A stretch of 64,000 nt of DNA. Source: Isoetes taiwanensis. Taxonomy: Eukaryota; Streptophyta; Lycopodiopsida; Isoetales; Isoetaceae. Location: positions 8,709,003-8,773,002 of the forward strand of contig JAJEKV010000006.1 of assembly GCA_021234155.1 (NCBI GenBank). The letters are read 5' to 3'. The position numbers and the translations under genes were made by a program. The notes under the pieces are model-generated. The model made no database searches. It worked only from the letters and a program-made list of their open reading frames with translations, and was not told the DNA's origin. Shown here one piece after another: positions 10,520-22,483 of the stretch. Positions within the stretch are counted from its first letter, which is position 1. The number at the start of each line of letters is the position of its first letter.

Positions 10520-12468
10520 AAAGTGACTTTTTTTTTTTTTAATTGAAGGCTATGCTAAAGTGACATTTTTGTTACGTGAAAACCGCCTATGTTACATTAT
10601 GTGGCAGAATGTCGAGTAAATGTATAGAATGTTAGGTAAATGTCTAGAAAATAGAATGCAAAATCTACTAAACATTCCTTAAAAGAATCAATGCCACATG
10701 TCAACACGATTCGATTCGACTAAGAGGCAGAATGTAATGTAAGTGGTTTTTACTTGTTTCATCATGTGCATCCAAGCAATTTTTCTTGTTGGATAAACTA
10801 TCAAATTTCTTTCTATTTTGTTTTTGTCGGGACGACTTTTGTTGGTTGGTCAAAAGATTTTTATATTTTTCATTTTGTACATCCAATGTGCCAGTTGAGT
10901 TGAACCCCGATCATGAAGTCAAATCATTACCTTATTTCAGCTTAACTGTTCATACCCTTTTAACATGGGTGATTGGGCTTTTTGAAGTTCAAGTTACCCA
11001 ATGAAAGCAACATGCTATAGATGTAAGAATCCTACTTCATGGAGGAGGATTGGCTACAAAATCGTGAACTTTACTTCAATAGCCTGAGTAAAAAAGGCTT
11101 TCTAGACCTGTTTCAAATCTTCCCAGATGGCAAGTGATATCAATGTCCCCCTTCCAATATATGAATGAACTAGTTCCACCAAAACCCTAAACAAGCATTC
11201 CTGATGGGACCAACCGTAAAGATTGCATTTGTGGCAAATGTTCTGCATCGCATATAGTGCCTTTCAACCAGCTGTTACTCTTTGTTGGGCACATGTATCC
11301 CAATATGTGGGAGTAGTGATTTGTGACGAGCCTGCTGAGTTGGCCCTCCTGGCAACTCGAGATCTTGTCCAAACTTACAAGACTATGCTATGTTGTTATG
11401 AATTGATCTTCAAATCATTTCATCATCCATTTAAAGATCTTAAGAAACTATTATTAGCTTTAATAAACTATTACTACTTTTAGTTTGTAATGAAATGATC
11501 TCATCAACTACAACTAGTTTTAGCAAATCACTACATTAGTAACTGACATCAATAACCATGTGGTAAACCACTATTCATTTTGACAAACCACTATAGCATA
11601 TAGTTTCCTTTTATTAAATAAATTGTTGTACAAAAAACCATGTCTATCATGGTTTTTAGATTATCTGATACTATTTTTATATGGCAGTTCATTTTTAGGC
11701 GTTGTAATTCCAAGCCATGTAGGGGGAGTGGTGGGATAAACCTCGTATATGCATACCCTCTCTGCCGACATCTGGCACTGGAGGACCTCTTACTATGGAG
11801 TCATAGAGTTGACGTAACATCTTTGTCAGGAGAACTACATCTGATGTCACAGAGCATAACAACAACGGAGAAACACAGATGAATATGAGAATGATGGAGA
11901 AACCCAAGCTACAAAACCTAAAAGCCCGACCCCGGAGGATTCAAGAATATATACTAAGACAGTAGTAGGACAATGCAAAGGCCATGGACATGTGATGCTT
12001 TTTACAACATTTACTATACATGTGCTTAAGCCATACCCTTGCCGAAAATGCCCATACAACCTAACCATGTCGAAGCACCTTTGCTATTAAACAGTTCTCC
12101 ATAGAAATACAAGCAACATCTCACTACCTTTCCTCCATAAGGAATACTACATCTCAATGTAATTTACTAGCTAAAATAATTTGTTTTTAATTGCAAAAGT
12201 GAGACCAACAATGTTGTTTATAGTCACTTCGTAGAAGCCCCTAAGCTTTTTATGACTCTCTTCACCCAACTAGGTTCGATCTCAGTAAAAAATCCCCAGG
12301 TTCTATCTCCAAGCCCAATACTTACAATTAAACCACTTAGCTATCTAAACCTATTCAAAATATTATCTTGAAATTCCTACCTAATATTTTGGCATGTAAT
12401 CAAATTTTGTGCGCAGCACTCCTCCGTTTTGTCACCTAAGCTATTTCTAACATTTATCAGATATAGTT
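10520..12468. other. Spacer left of the hAT insertion
   Basis: AT-rich DNA without a supported gene. Several 60-86 codon frames on either strand (10701-12068) overlap one another and show no family motif. The segment is interrupted at 12468 by the hAT target duplication. Confidence 0.4.
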
Positions 12469-12476
12469 GTTCCTAG
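12469..12476. repeat. hAT target site duplication, left copy (GTTCCTAG)
   Basis: The 8 bp GTTCCTAG directly precede the terminal inverted repeat that starts CAGGG. The identical 8 bp follow the other end at 22214-22221. An 8-bp duplication is diagnostic of hAT insertion. Confidence 0.93.
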
Positions 12477-12594
12477 CAGGGATAGGTTCAATACTGTATA
12501 TGTTTTATACGTAATACGTATTTTTCGTTTGATACGGCACAAATTTGACGTTTAATACGTCAAAAATATGTCAAAAAAAAATTCCGGCGTCGGA

Positions 12595-12880
12595 AAAATT
12601 TCGCGTGTTTAAACAAATTTGCTTAAACTACTAAGTCATATCTTCAGCGTAAAAAAAGTTTGTTTTTTAAACGCCTTGAACCAAAAGTTTCATAAAGCGA
12701 AATGAACTGTTTAAACTACGAAAAAAAAACTTCGGCGTTTAAACAGTTCTTTTCGCTTACGCGAAATTTTTTAAACTTCGCGTAAGCGAAAACAACTGTT
12801 TAAACTTCGCGCGAAAAGATACTTCAGCGTAAAGTGAAGCGGTTGTTTTAAACTACGTAACTTTGCAAAGCATATTGGGG
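12595..12880. repeat. Left subterminal repeat array of the hAT element
   Basis: Dense, mutually inverted short motifs occur here: several copies of GTTTAAAC and TTTAAACT, TTCGGCGTTTAAAC, and GCGTAAGCGAAAA against TTTTCGCTTACGCG. Equivalent motifs occur near the right end (21860-22110). hAT transposases bind such subterminal motif clusters, so this is the likely binding region. Confidence 0.7.
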
Positions 12881-13314
12881 CATTTTGCTAGGGGAAAAAA
12901 AATCTTTTAATAATTGTTTGGTCTATTTTGTGCATGTGAAATATTATATATAAGAAAAACGTGTTTAGCTCTAGAATTCGCCTTGAACGTTGACTACCAG
13001 GTCGAGTCCACATACTCCTTGGGAAACGGTCAGCCTTTGAGGTGTGGGTATTTGCGTCCCGGGGGCGACGGAATTGTGAAGTGAGATTCCTCCTTCACGA
13101 AGTTTTCCCGACACCTTGGTTCCTACCCCGCTCCTTAGAGACCTATAGGTTCCTGTCCTTCACTCCTTACGTTCGAACGGGACGTCGATGTAACATATGC
13201 GTAGTGAGCTTGCTCCTTCGCGTATATAGACGTCGGCCTTTAGTTCGGACGATCAAGGAGACTTTACCCTTTAGCATACCAGAGCAGAGACAGTAATTTT
13301 AGATAGCAGCAGGG

Positions 13315-15891
13315 ATGGCAGTTGGTCATGCATCTACATCAGGCGCCACTGGCGGCCATGCATCTACATCCGGCGCCGCCGGCGGTCATGCATCATCGTC
13401 TAGGGGTGCGCGGCCATCGCGCGGTCATGGCAGGGCCACGGGGGTTGGAACAGCACGTGGAAGAATTATATGTCGAAATACTGGTGGTCGAAAGAGAGGT
13501 CCTGAGTGGGGATTTGTGAAGGAATTTGGTCAGAATGAGTGGCAATGCGTATTTTGTGGGTACACGTCAATAAATGGATCCTCGACAAGAATACGAGCTC
13601 ATCTTTTACGGGATCCTAAAATTGGGGTGCAAACATGTACGGCATCTGCTGACATACGACAAGATGCAATTGAAGTGTTGGGTCAAAAAAAGAATAGCAG
13701 CAGAAGAACACAGCCAAGGGATAGCCAAGGACCTTCACCATGCCAAGAAGAGATCAATTACACCACCCCTCCTGCAGCGGCAGCGCCAATGTACCAACCA
13801 GAGGGTGGACTAGGGTCGGGTGAAAAAAGAATGGCAGAGACAATTGAGATAGTGGAAAGACAGACTAAGCAACAGAGGGTTGACCAGTGCTTAACATCAG
13901 AGCAACTGAAGAAGACGCAATTGAAGGTTGTAGAGGCATTTTTATATGCCGGGTTGTCTCCACATATTTTGGAGCACAAAGCAATGAAAGAAGCCTTCCA
14001 GGAAGTTGCCAAAGCAGGGCCGGCTTTTATATTGCCTTCATACAAACATGCCAATAACAAAATGGTGGATGAAATACACGGGAGAATGGTCGAGAGGGTG
14101 GAAATGAAGTTAAGTCGTGTTACTGAAGCCAGGCCGGCCTCACTAGTGACTGATGGTTGGAGCAATGTAAACAAGGACCATCTTATAAATTTCATGATTG
14201 TGTATCCGGGGGCTAAAGTATTCTTGAAAACCGTAGAAACCAAAAAACCACCAAGTCACGGGAGATTGGATTTTCAAAAACAAAGGTCGTGGATAGAGAG
14301 TTTTGGGGTCGAAGAGAATATTTCAGGTCGTAATGGACAACGCTAATTGTAAATTAGCGGGTGAATTGTTGAGTCTGAATTTCCGTGATTGCACGCCGGT
14401 ACCGCCAATGCCATTGCCTGAACTTATTCTTTGAAGGACCGGTTTTCACAAAGACACTTGGTTCAAAGATCCCATTCAAAAGGCCCGCCGCCTCGTGAAA
14501 TTCATCACAAAGAAGCCGCAATTTACGCCATATACAAGTCATTATGCGTCGAAGGCCCTAGCACTCATGAATCCCGCCGGACTTCGATTTGGTTCCAATT
14601 ACATTTGTCTTGAAAGAGTGCCGAGGTGTCGCGACTTCGATTATCTCGACCTTCAACCATACGAGTTCTTTGAATGGGAGAGGAGACGAAGGGAAAAATG
14701 CCTCAAAACACCGGCAGAAAGAAAGTGCCACCCTTCGAGAAATGCTTGGGCGGAGACATTTTGGAGAGGCGTAAAGAATGTTGTCAAGTGCATGCAACCC
14801 GTTTGTCATGCCATCAAAACCCTTGATTCTTCAAGGCAAGCACCGAAAGGTGCGGAGGTGCCGGGCACTCCATTCAATCCTTTCTACGTGATGGCCCCAA
14901 TGCACCCTTTGACAATGCTAAGCGCAAGCAAAGACTTAGAGACTTCAATGAACGATGGAATAAGTCCTACAATGATCTTCATGGCGCCAAGACATGCTTT
15001 AGACCCACACAACCCGATATGGACCAGCATACGGATAAAGAAGTGATGGGTTCATTGAAGAAGGTTGCAAAAATGTTTTACCCCAACAAATCGGACTACA
15101 AAACTTTCATTGCCGAAGTTAACTCAATACCGTAACTTGAGTGGAAGGTGGGCGATGAAGAGCTTCACGATACACCGGAGAGTCACAAGAAGGAACCAAA
15201 TATGGAATCTTATGCATGGTGGCAAGCCCATGGACCAGTTAATGATACGTTCTATGTGCCCTTGCAATGACTATCCTCTCCTTGGTATCCTCCAATAGTG
15301 CAAGTGAGAGGAACTGAGTGCTTATAAGTACATACATAGTGTGACACCTAAATCGCCTCTTGCATAAGAAGGTGACAAACTTATATATAACTTCTCAAAT
15401 TGGCGGCTCTTGAATCGCAAATGATGGTGCGGCCGTGAGTTGATAAGCTACAGCTTTCCTTTTATGGATGCAGATTCCCGAAGTGGAAGAGGACAACTTC
15501 AAGACAAAGGAGGACGAAGCGCTTGTCAGTAAATGCCGCTAACCATGTCAATGAGGACATTCAAGGTACCCATTTTGTCGATGTCGAAGATGATTTAGAC
15601 AAGAACATGTTCTCGGATGACTCAGACGACAGCGAAGATACAGAAGAGGAGTCTGATGATACAGAAAGGCCAGGTCTAAATAATACAGGAGATCTGCTTG
15701 AGGACTTAATAGTACGTGAGCCAGCGGACTCTCCAATGCCAATCTCCCAGACAAATAGGCAACGTGTCAGAAGAAATACAACTCGAGGACGTTGCAGTAA
15801 GGGAAAGGGCCAAAGGAGGTTGAACCTAGGCCAGCATGCAGAAGAGGATGGAAGCCCAGATGATGCAACTGATGAAGATGGTGACGTCTAG
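13315..15891 (+). pseudogene. hAT transposase (BED finger, DUF659, hAT dimerisation), frameshifted
   Basis: The first frame (13315-14346, 343 codons) opens with three GHASTSGA-type repeats. A BED-type zinc finger follows with ligands Cys78, Cys81, His96 and Cys108 in the context WQCVFCGY. Then comes a DUF659/hAT core start containing SLVTDGWSNVNKDHLINF, which holds the first catalytic Asp. The core continues in another frame from about 14440 to 15046, with hAT-like text such as ARRLVKFITKKPQF and NAWAETFWRGVKNV, and onward to 15270. The hAT C-terminal dimerisation region is readable at 15300-15420 (ASERN, then SAYKYIHSV one base out of frame, then FSNWRLLNRK). An acidic 122-codon tail follows (15523-15891, rich in DDSEDTEEESDDTE). 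At least three frameshifts and one stop interrupt it. The start ATG at 13315 fits the BED architecture. Confidence 0.85.
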
Positions 15892-16379
15892 AAAGATGAT
15901 GCGATGAGTATCCTACCCTCAGTCTATCTATTGTAACTGTTTATGAGGATGTTCAAACTATTGTAACCATTTTGGCACTATGAATAACAAGTAAAGTTTT
16001 TTGTTACAAGTATTTGTCTTCTATATATTTCGTCACCTTGTTTTATGTTTCTTTCATGTACGATGTTTCTTTCATGTATCATCATGGTTCACGTAACTTC
16101 GGTCCATGTTTCATTCATGTGTAACATCAGTCGACCTAAGTGCCTAGAGAAACCTCACACCCGCCAAAGCCGGATTTGGCGTAGCAAAGTTACTCGTCAA
16201 TCACTAATCTCAAATGAACCCACCTCGCCAGAGGGGACACATCCTCCAATTTCAAGTCATAGTGATGCTCAAGGTTCATCAATAGAAGGAGTTAGGATGT
16301 TCCATGATTTGGTGCCTAACAGCCGCTATATAGATGGACAACGCCCAGCCACCATTTTGGCTTGAAATTAGAGTGCGCT

Positions 16380-16900
16380 CTCACCTCTGACGCCTCGAGA
16401 CCTGGGTCCAGGCATCGAGACGTCCCAATCTTTGCTTTCCCCCGGCTCTTTGGACAATGGAACTTAGCATGTAAACTTTGAACCTCAGTGCAAGCATCGA
16501 GACTTCCCAAGCCTTGCTTTCACCCCTCTTTGGACGATGGAACTTAGCATGTAAACTAAGCTACATTGCCCAAAGAGGAGGGGAAAGAAAGACTGGGAAG
16601 TCTCGATACTTGAACTCATCAATCACTAACCCCTAATGAACCCACAGAATCGCTATGAGTCACTAGGCCTTATATCCTCCGTGGCCATAATAAAAATAGA
16701 GTACTCAAAAACCTTGTAACCTCCTTTAGAACGAACGATTTCTGCTCCCACCCCCATTTTGGGCGTCTTTGTGTAATATAACCTAGCAAAGTATCTAAGA
16801 TACATTGACACAGAGACACCCAAAAGAGAGTGAGAGCAAAGCTCGCTCCTTCTAAAGGAGGTAACAAGAATTTCGAGAAGTCTATATCGTTTGCCATGGA
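16380..16900. repeat. Inverted repeats between the convergent hAT genes
   Basis: Two long imperfect hairpins lie here. The word TCGAGACTTCCCAAGCCTTG near 16498 is answered by an inverted CTGGGAAGTCTCGA near 16592, with an inverted CCCTCTTTGGA/CCAAAGAGGAGGG pair inside. Then ACCTCCTTTAGAACGAAC near 16720 is answered by CGCTCCTTCTAAAGGAGGT near 16845. They sit between the 3' ends of the plus-strand transposase and the minus-strand genes, so a shared termination role is possible but unproven. Confidence 0.5.
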
Positions 16901-17463
16901 GAATATAAAGCCTAGTGACCTGACAACCATTCAAGAGGGTCGCAATCTAATTCAGGCAACCATTCAAGAGGGTCGCGCTCTTGGCTTACTCCCTTCTCGA
17001 GTTTCCTGCTTGATGTATCTAAATCGCCACCTAAAATGAGTGAGCGACCTTATCCTAGGGGGCAATTTAGACACATCAAATAGGACAAACAAAAGCGACT
17101 AAGCCTGACATGAGGTCCAGATGTCAAATAGGTTGCGTGTGCAGATGTTTTGACTCCCTCACATACTTACTTTACTTAACTATAATACAAACAACTCAAT
17201 GCGGCAGCCCAAACCCAAAATTTTATTAAGACAAAAGAAATCCTCGTCAACGAGCGTTGGTTCGTTCATGTGCATCTGAGATCTTAGGGAAAAATATCAA
17301 AAAATAAATGTAGATAGCTGATAGCTCATGGGTTCAAGTACTCGTCCCGCATCCAAGTTCACACCTTCGCCACCGCCGCCCCTGAGCGGGCGGCAGTGCT
17401 TGATTGATGTCTGGTACCTCTTCACCTTCACGCGGTTCTTCTACCCCCCTCCAAAGGTCCATT

Positions 17464-18795
17464 TCACGTTGGGATTGGAACACATGAGCCATTCCATCCC
17501 TCCTGCGAGCAACCAGAGGTGGCAAGGGAGGCATGCGTGATTGCGGGTTGAGCATTGCATACCGGGCGCCTGTATAATATAACCATCATCTGGCCGGACG
17601 TAAACCCACGCCCATCATCCAATCCAACAAGCACCTCAAATGCACGATGTCCACACCCTAAGGCATACCAACCAACTTGGGTTAGATTGTCCGCACACAC
17701 TTGACAATATCTAAAGTCCCCGCTCTTTACATCGTCCCACCGACTTTCATATAGGTATTCGGAGGGAGGTATGCAATACCCCTCGCCCTTGGAGACTCTA
17801 AGGGGATCAGAATCTAAGACTCTTGATATTGTGTGCATGTGCTCATTGTCTACTCTCAACACCGCATTTTCCCTACCCAAAGTCGCAAGTTGATTCTTCG
17901 TGTCGTCTAATAATTACTCGGCTGACCATCTTGTCATGAGCATTTGCACGATTTTTTAAGCCGCATAAAGTTTTCCTTTGACAGAGTGAGGTTTCGACTT
18001 CTTTCATTCTCTAACTGAGCCTTCAGTTCTATCTCATCTGTTACTGCACCTGCTGCTGCAACCCCCGCCACATCTAAAAGTTTTATGGCATCTTGAAGCA
18101 GATAGGTTATAGTCACGGGCTCATCACCAAGAGCGCTTTTCCGACCACCGCGCCCCATGAAGCTTCACTCTCTTTGTCTGCTACCACGCCACTTCCTTGT
18201 TTCCACTTTCTAATCGGCATAATTTACGGGCTCCCCTCACAATCTCATAGTACACTTGCTTGGCAAACGCCTTTGTCAATTCGTGGTTTTTTATCATTGT
18301 TCCTTTTACTTGCACCCACCTCTCCAAAGCTTTAGCTCGGACTTCGTGGATCTTGCAAATGTTATGCCTTATACTTACACCGCTCTCCTGCTTGGCGGTC
18401 GACGCCAAACCTGCTTGACGCCTAAATTGGCCTCGATATCCTCAAAATCTCCTCCATGTGGGCAACAACCTGGGCCCATGTCACATGCAACTCCATGCAC
18501 CTCTCAGAATTGTGACACCTTCTTTCTTTGCCACTTCGCCATTGCCCTCAACCTTAACAACTCTTTTGCACGCGCTTCATTCATTCTAGCATGTTCCTCT
18601 GCTTTCTGTATCTGTTGTGCCCTAACCTCTAACAATGTAGGTAGAGAAGGCAAATCAAATCCGTCTGGGTCTGGAGTTCTCAAAGTGTCCGGCACAGAGA
18701 AGTCTCCTCTATGCGCGGTTTCATCAGCCCCTTCTCTCGTGTGCTGATGAGAAGAACTCGGTTGCCCATGAGACGAACTGGGTCGTTGAGACATT
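17464..18795 (-). pseudogene. Accessory hAT gene: coiled-coil protein with CxxC..CGH segment, frameshifted
   Basis: Reading begins at ATG 18795 with a Ser/Gln/His-rich start (MSQRPSSSHGQPSSSHQH) and then a charged helical stretch (VRAQQIQKAEEHARMNEARA) predicted as coiled coil by its heptad-like pattern. It continues, with frame changes, through a basic helical block (18181-18408), a second helical block (17934-18158, with KAQLENERSRNLTLSKEN) and a C-terminal block (17464-17880). The last contains YCQVCADN and, 11 residues later, LGCGHRAF, which is like half of a RING or treble-clef zinc site. I do not recognise the family. It lies inside the transposon ends and downstream of the kinase-like gene on the same strand, so it is probably element-borne. 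It may be a second part of that gene, joined by splicing. Confidence 0.45.
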
Positions 18796-19188
18796 CTTAA
18801 GTGTTTGGCACTAGGTAGTTGTGAGTTCGTTATCTTGCGGATAGGCTTTACATTAACTGCGCGAAATAAAAAACAACTCAATATGACTTATAAATTATAA
18901 AAAAAAAACAAGTGCAACAAAAATAAATACATAAGAATGCCAAAGATGTTTTATTGAATGTAAAAGCAATTGATCAATGATTATTTTCTTTGGTTGCATA
19001 CAAGAGAGCTCATAAATGGCACGCTAAGCGTGACTTGGTCCAGCTTGCTCAGCATCGTCTGCCCCTAACCCAACTTGAGGAATCCAATCTGATTCCGATT
19101 GGGGTCTTGTGCAATGTGTTGGAGAGCAATTCCGTGTGCTCGCATGATGGTGTTCGAGAGTGGGTTCAGATCAAACTTATGCCTTATC

Positions 19189-20504
19189 TCAGATTGGGAT
19201 TCGGCCACGATGCTTCAAATAATCGCACATGTTTCGAAACCTCTGTCTTTGTTCATTGGTACCCATACTATCCAAGAAAGAGTGCTTGCGTGCAAAATCA
19301 GCAAGGTAATAGATAAAGTAGGCTGCCCCTAAGAGATCGAAGTCTACCCTTGCAAGCATCGTCTTAGTTCCATCTCTTTTTGGACCCCAATATAAATCAT
19401 CATGCATGTATGGATATGCAAGCCTTTCATTCTCAATGGCCTTTTTGGCAGCAGCATCCATGCCTTTGTATGCCCACCGCTTCACTTCCACTGGCTCGCC
19501 TATTAGGCGTTCTTCTCCCCAATCACATATACCAATATAAACAGCCTGGGGGTCCGTGCATCCTCGCTCTTTCCCATATTCAAAATGAAGCAAGACATTG
19601 CCCGGGTGCAAGTCCATGTGTAGATGGTGCTCTTTATGAAGCTTAAGCAAGCCGCTTAAAAACGACATAGTTAGATCACCCACTCTTTGAGCAACATATA
19701 ACTCCCGCTTTCGCTGCTCAAGCTTATGGACGCCAACCTCGACAAAGAGGGCTTGCACCCTAATCTCTTAAATGCATGCCTGGCAAACTCATTATCTCCA
19801 TGATGCACAAAAAGAGATGCACAAGAACCCCATTCCAAAGAGGGAAATATCAACCTTGTTCTTTCCAACCCGGTTGTAACGACCAATGCAACAGATGATA
19901 GAGCCATGTCTAACCCGTGATTTGTGATTCCCCATGTTTTTCATCATGGCCTTTACTATCACATCAGTCTGGCCGCATCTAACCGCACATCCTCATTCTC
20001 AAATTTAACACAATAGGGTTCGCTCTTTAAGAAAACTAGAACCCAAGATATTGCATTTGAACACCGCTCCATATGTTCCCCGAACCAATTCTCGGTCCCG
20101 TTCATTATTTGAGAGGAATCCACCATTGCAAACCATATAGTCTTGGCATCTGCCCTTTTTCTTGCTTCCCACTCTTTATCGGGCCTCACCAGATGCTTGG
20201 CTCTAATAGTCTCAGGCCAACACTTTCTTAACTAGGTGAGGGGGTTGATGTGTTTTTTTCTAAGCTTTCGATTCGTCCCAAGCCGTGGTTCCATTCCACA
20301 GCCTTTATCTTTTAAAGACTCTCTCAAGCTGGGACTAGTTAGATTTGCCAACGATGAATCATATTTCCAGTTGCACGGGATACATTGCCATCTATCCAAG
20401 CATACCTTTCTCGGGAGTCTTTTTCGTGTTCTACGCCTATCATTCGAGGCCCAAAAGCTCTCTCTCAAAGATCTCTCATGAGACTTGAGTGGAAGTCTAG
20501 CCAT
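19189..20504 (-). pseudogene. Accessory hAT gene: kinase-like fold protein (HxDLHPGN .. DWG)
   Basis: The 3' frame (19189-19758, 189 codons) has HLHMDLHPGNVLL with H47, D49 and N54, followed 25 residues after N54 by ICDWG (D79). These are the catalytic-loop HxD....N and metal-binding D-x-G elements of the protein-kinase/aminoglycoside-phosphotransferase superfamily; DLHPGN is the APH/RIO/ABC1-like form. A downstream helical segment (RVDFDLLGAAYFIYYLADFA) could be the usual helix after the lobe. The N-terminal part lies in frames at 20504-19959 (same phase, one in-frame TAG near 20232) and 19907-19671, so at least two frameshifts or introns separate them. A lysine-containing VAVK-type strand was not identified. 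Because it sits between the hAT ends, the gene travels with the transposon. Its role is unknown. Confidence 0.55.
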
Positions 20505-20649
20505 CCTTCATCCTGCTTGTAGTAATCAACTCTAACTCGATGGGGTGGCAAAGACATATTCGCCACAGAGCCAATTCATTAAAGCTGGTCTTAAGGAGGA
20601 CCATGGTCGCTTGGGGTCTTGATCTTTTTTTCTCAGATCTTAGTAGAGG

Positions 20650-20795
20650 ACTCACCTCTCGGGTTCATGTGAGGCTCTCGCTTCTACCCTAGGTCCTTCT
20701 TTAGGGGCTCATGTGAGGCTCTCGCTTCTACCCTAGGTCCTTCTTTAGGGCTCATGTGAGGCTCACGCTTCTAGTCTAAGCCCGCCTAACTCTTG
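20650..20795. repeat. Tandem repeat, about three copies of a 47-48-bp unit
   Basis: The unit CTCATGTGAGGCTCTCGCTTCTACCCTAGGTCCTTCTTTAGGGG is repeated nearly exactly twice, with a third diverged copy on each side. It lies upstream of the minus-strand kinase-like gene inside the hAT element. No coding sense is apparent. Confidence 0.75.
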
Positions 20796-20899
20796 TGGAT
20801 TCATAGCAGCTTTTAGAAGAAACCGTATAGATAGCAATATGCTTATATGACAAATGTAGCAAAGCAAAGAACAATACCTACAAGTCCGGGAAAAAAAAA

Positions 20900-22200
20900 A
20901 AAAAAAACCCACTTTAGTGAGTGTCAATAATGCCAAAATAGTTCATTAAGATTCTAGTAAACTACTAAGTTTCAAGCTTGACAGCTTGTAGGCACCACGA
21001 AGTTTAACAAGTTCTCTCGCTTTCTTCAATAAGTTTAACTTATGATCCGACCCAGCCTATCACTCCATTAGGAAACTCCTGGCACTCAACTGAACATATT
21101 GCATAAGACCACCTAGTAAAGTCACAAATATTTAATGAAATATACGCCACTCCCTATATTAGTGTTGGACTTTCACAACAACACCGCCGTAAAATAGGGT
21201 ATATCTCATTAAATATTCTCCTAACCTTCCATAAGAGTACAACACCCACCTTTTAGCACCAATCACAGGACCGCCAACAAGCGGCGGAGAGGGCTATACA
21301 CCTAAATGGGAGGTTGACCCTAGCAATCCCGACATCAGCAATGACACCCACCCTCGGCATGGCACAATTCAATGTGGCACGCCAGCGAGGGTCACCGCCT
21401 CGCCCAAGGATCAATCTCAACTAAAACCTAGTCTTTCTTTTTGGGAACTCCCTACCCTCACCGCTATCGTTGTCGATGAAAGGGTAGGCAACCAAATTTC
21501 TTTCTTATTTATTATTTTATTTTTATTTCATTATTTTTTCTTTTTTATTGTTTTCGTTTCTATTGTTTTTTTTTTTTTTTTTCGTTTTTTTTTACAAAAA
21601 TCGGTCCGGATTCGACCACGTAATCCAGACGCCACCATCGCCACGCCCCTCAATGGAGGGGGGCAACAAAGAGGGCCTCACTATGGAGGAACCCTAGACC
21701 TACAATAAAAAAAACAACAAAAACTAACTAGGTTTTGCCTAAAAACTAAGAAAAAAATGAAAAAAAGGGAAAAGGGGCACGGTGTTGTGAAGGAGGGCGC
21801 TAGGGTTTACCTTTTTCTCAAGAAAAACAAAGGAAATGCGCCTCAAAATATATAAAGAAAAGTTCATTAAGTTTAAAACTACTATTTCGCTTAAACCTCG
21901 CCACAGAAGTTTTAAACTTATAAAACAAAATTTTAGCGAAAAAAGTTTCGCTGTGAAGTTTAAACCTTCCGTTAAACTACTTTTACGAAAAAATAAGCGA
22001 ACTTAAGACTTCGTGATACGCCAAGTCGGAGGCGATTCGCATAGTTTAAAAATAAAGTTTCGCTTACGGCGAAAAGGTTTTCGCTTTACGCCGAACTTTT
22101 TTTTCGGTAAGGCAAGTATTTAATACAAAAAATACCTATTTTTCCCAAAAATACGTATTTTTGGACTTTATACGTCTGAAAAAATAATTTCATACGTACA
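20900..22200. other. Right non-coding arm and subterminal array of the hAT element
   Basis: No gene is supported. It contains an inverted pair, ATATTTAATGAAATATACGCC near 21128 and ATATCTCATTAAATATTC near 21200; a T-rich tract at 21490-21600; and, from 21860 to 22110, motifs matching the left subterminal array (TTTAAACT, TTTCGCTTACGGCGAAAAG, AATACGTATTTTTG). This is probably the promoter side of the minus-strand genes plus transposase-binding sites. Confidence 0.55.
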
Positions 22201-22213
22201 GAACCTATCCCTG

Positions 22214-22221
22214 GTTCCTAG
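22214..22221. repeat. hAT target site duplication, right copy (GTTCCTAG)
   Basis: This exactly matches the 8 bp at 12469-12476 and abuts the right terminal inverted repeat GAACCTATCCCTG. Confidence 0.93.
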
Positions 22222-22483
22222 ATAACGATTAGCATAGCAAGGAAGTCAGGACCGATAGTCGATGACAAACATATGTTTGCATCTGTAAATACGAAATGAA
22301 ATTGGTAAGAATTGTTTATTCAGGCACGACAAATCGCACAATCATAATGATGGTTCGAACTCTCTTGTTTGACATGAATGTCCTTTTACGTATTTGAGGG
22401 AAAGCAACCAACACAATCGTCTATCTTTTAAACCATCTACCTCACCGCAACAATGACAATTACACAATTTTGGTGTAACAATT

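Larger units (their letters stand above)
12477..22213. mobile_element. hAT-superfamily DNA transposon, 9737 bp, both ends intact
   Basis: The ends are a perfect 13-bp terminal inverted repeat, CAGGGATAGGTTC at 12477-12489 and its reverse complement at 22201-22213, with an 8-bp duplication GTTCCTAG on both flanks. CAGGG-type termini and 8-bp duplications define hAT elements. Subterminal regions at 12500-12880 and 21840-22150 hold many short words (GTTTAAAC, TTTAAACTTCGCG, CTTACGCGAA, AATACGTATTTTT) in both orientations, as expected for transposase-binding arrays. Inside are a broken hAT transposase on the plus strand and two accessory genes on the minus strand, convergent with it. At 9.7 kb it is about twice the size of Ac (about 4.6 kb). 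The transposase is frameshifted as read, so the copy may be non-autonomous unless some frameshifts are sequence errors. Confidence 0.93.
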
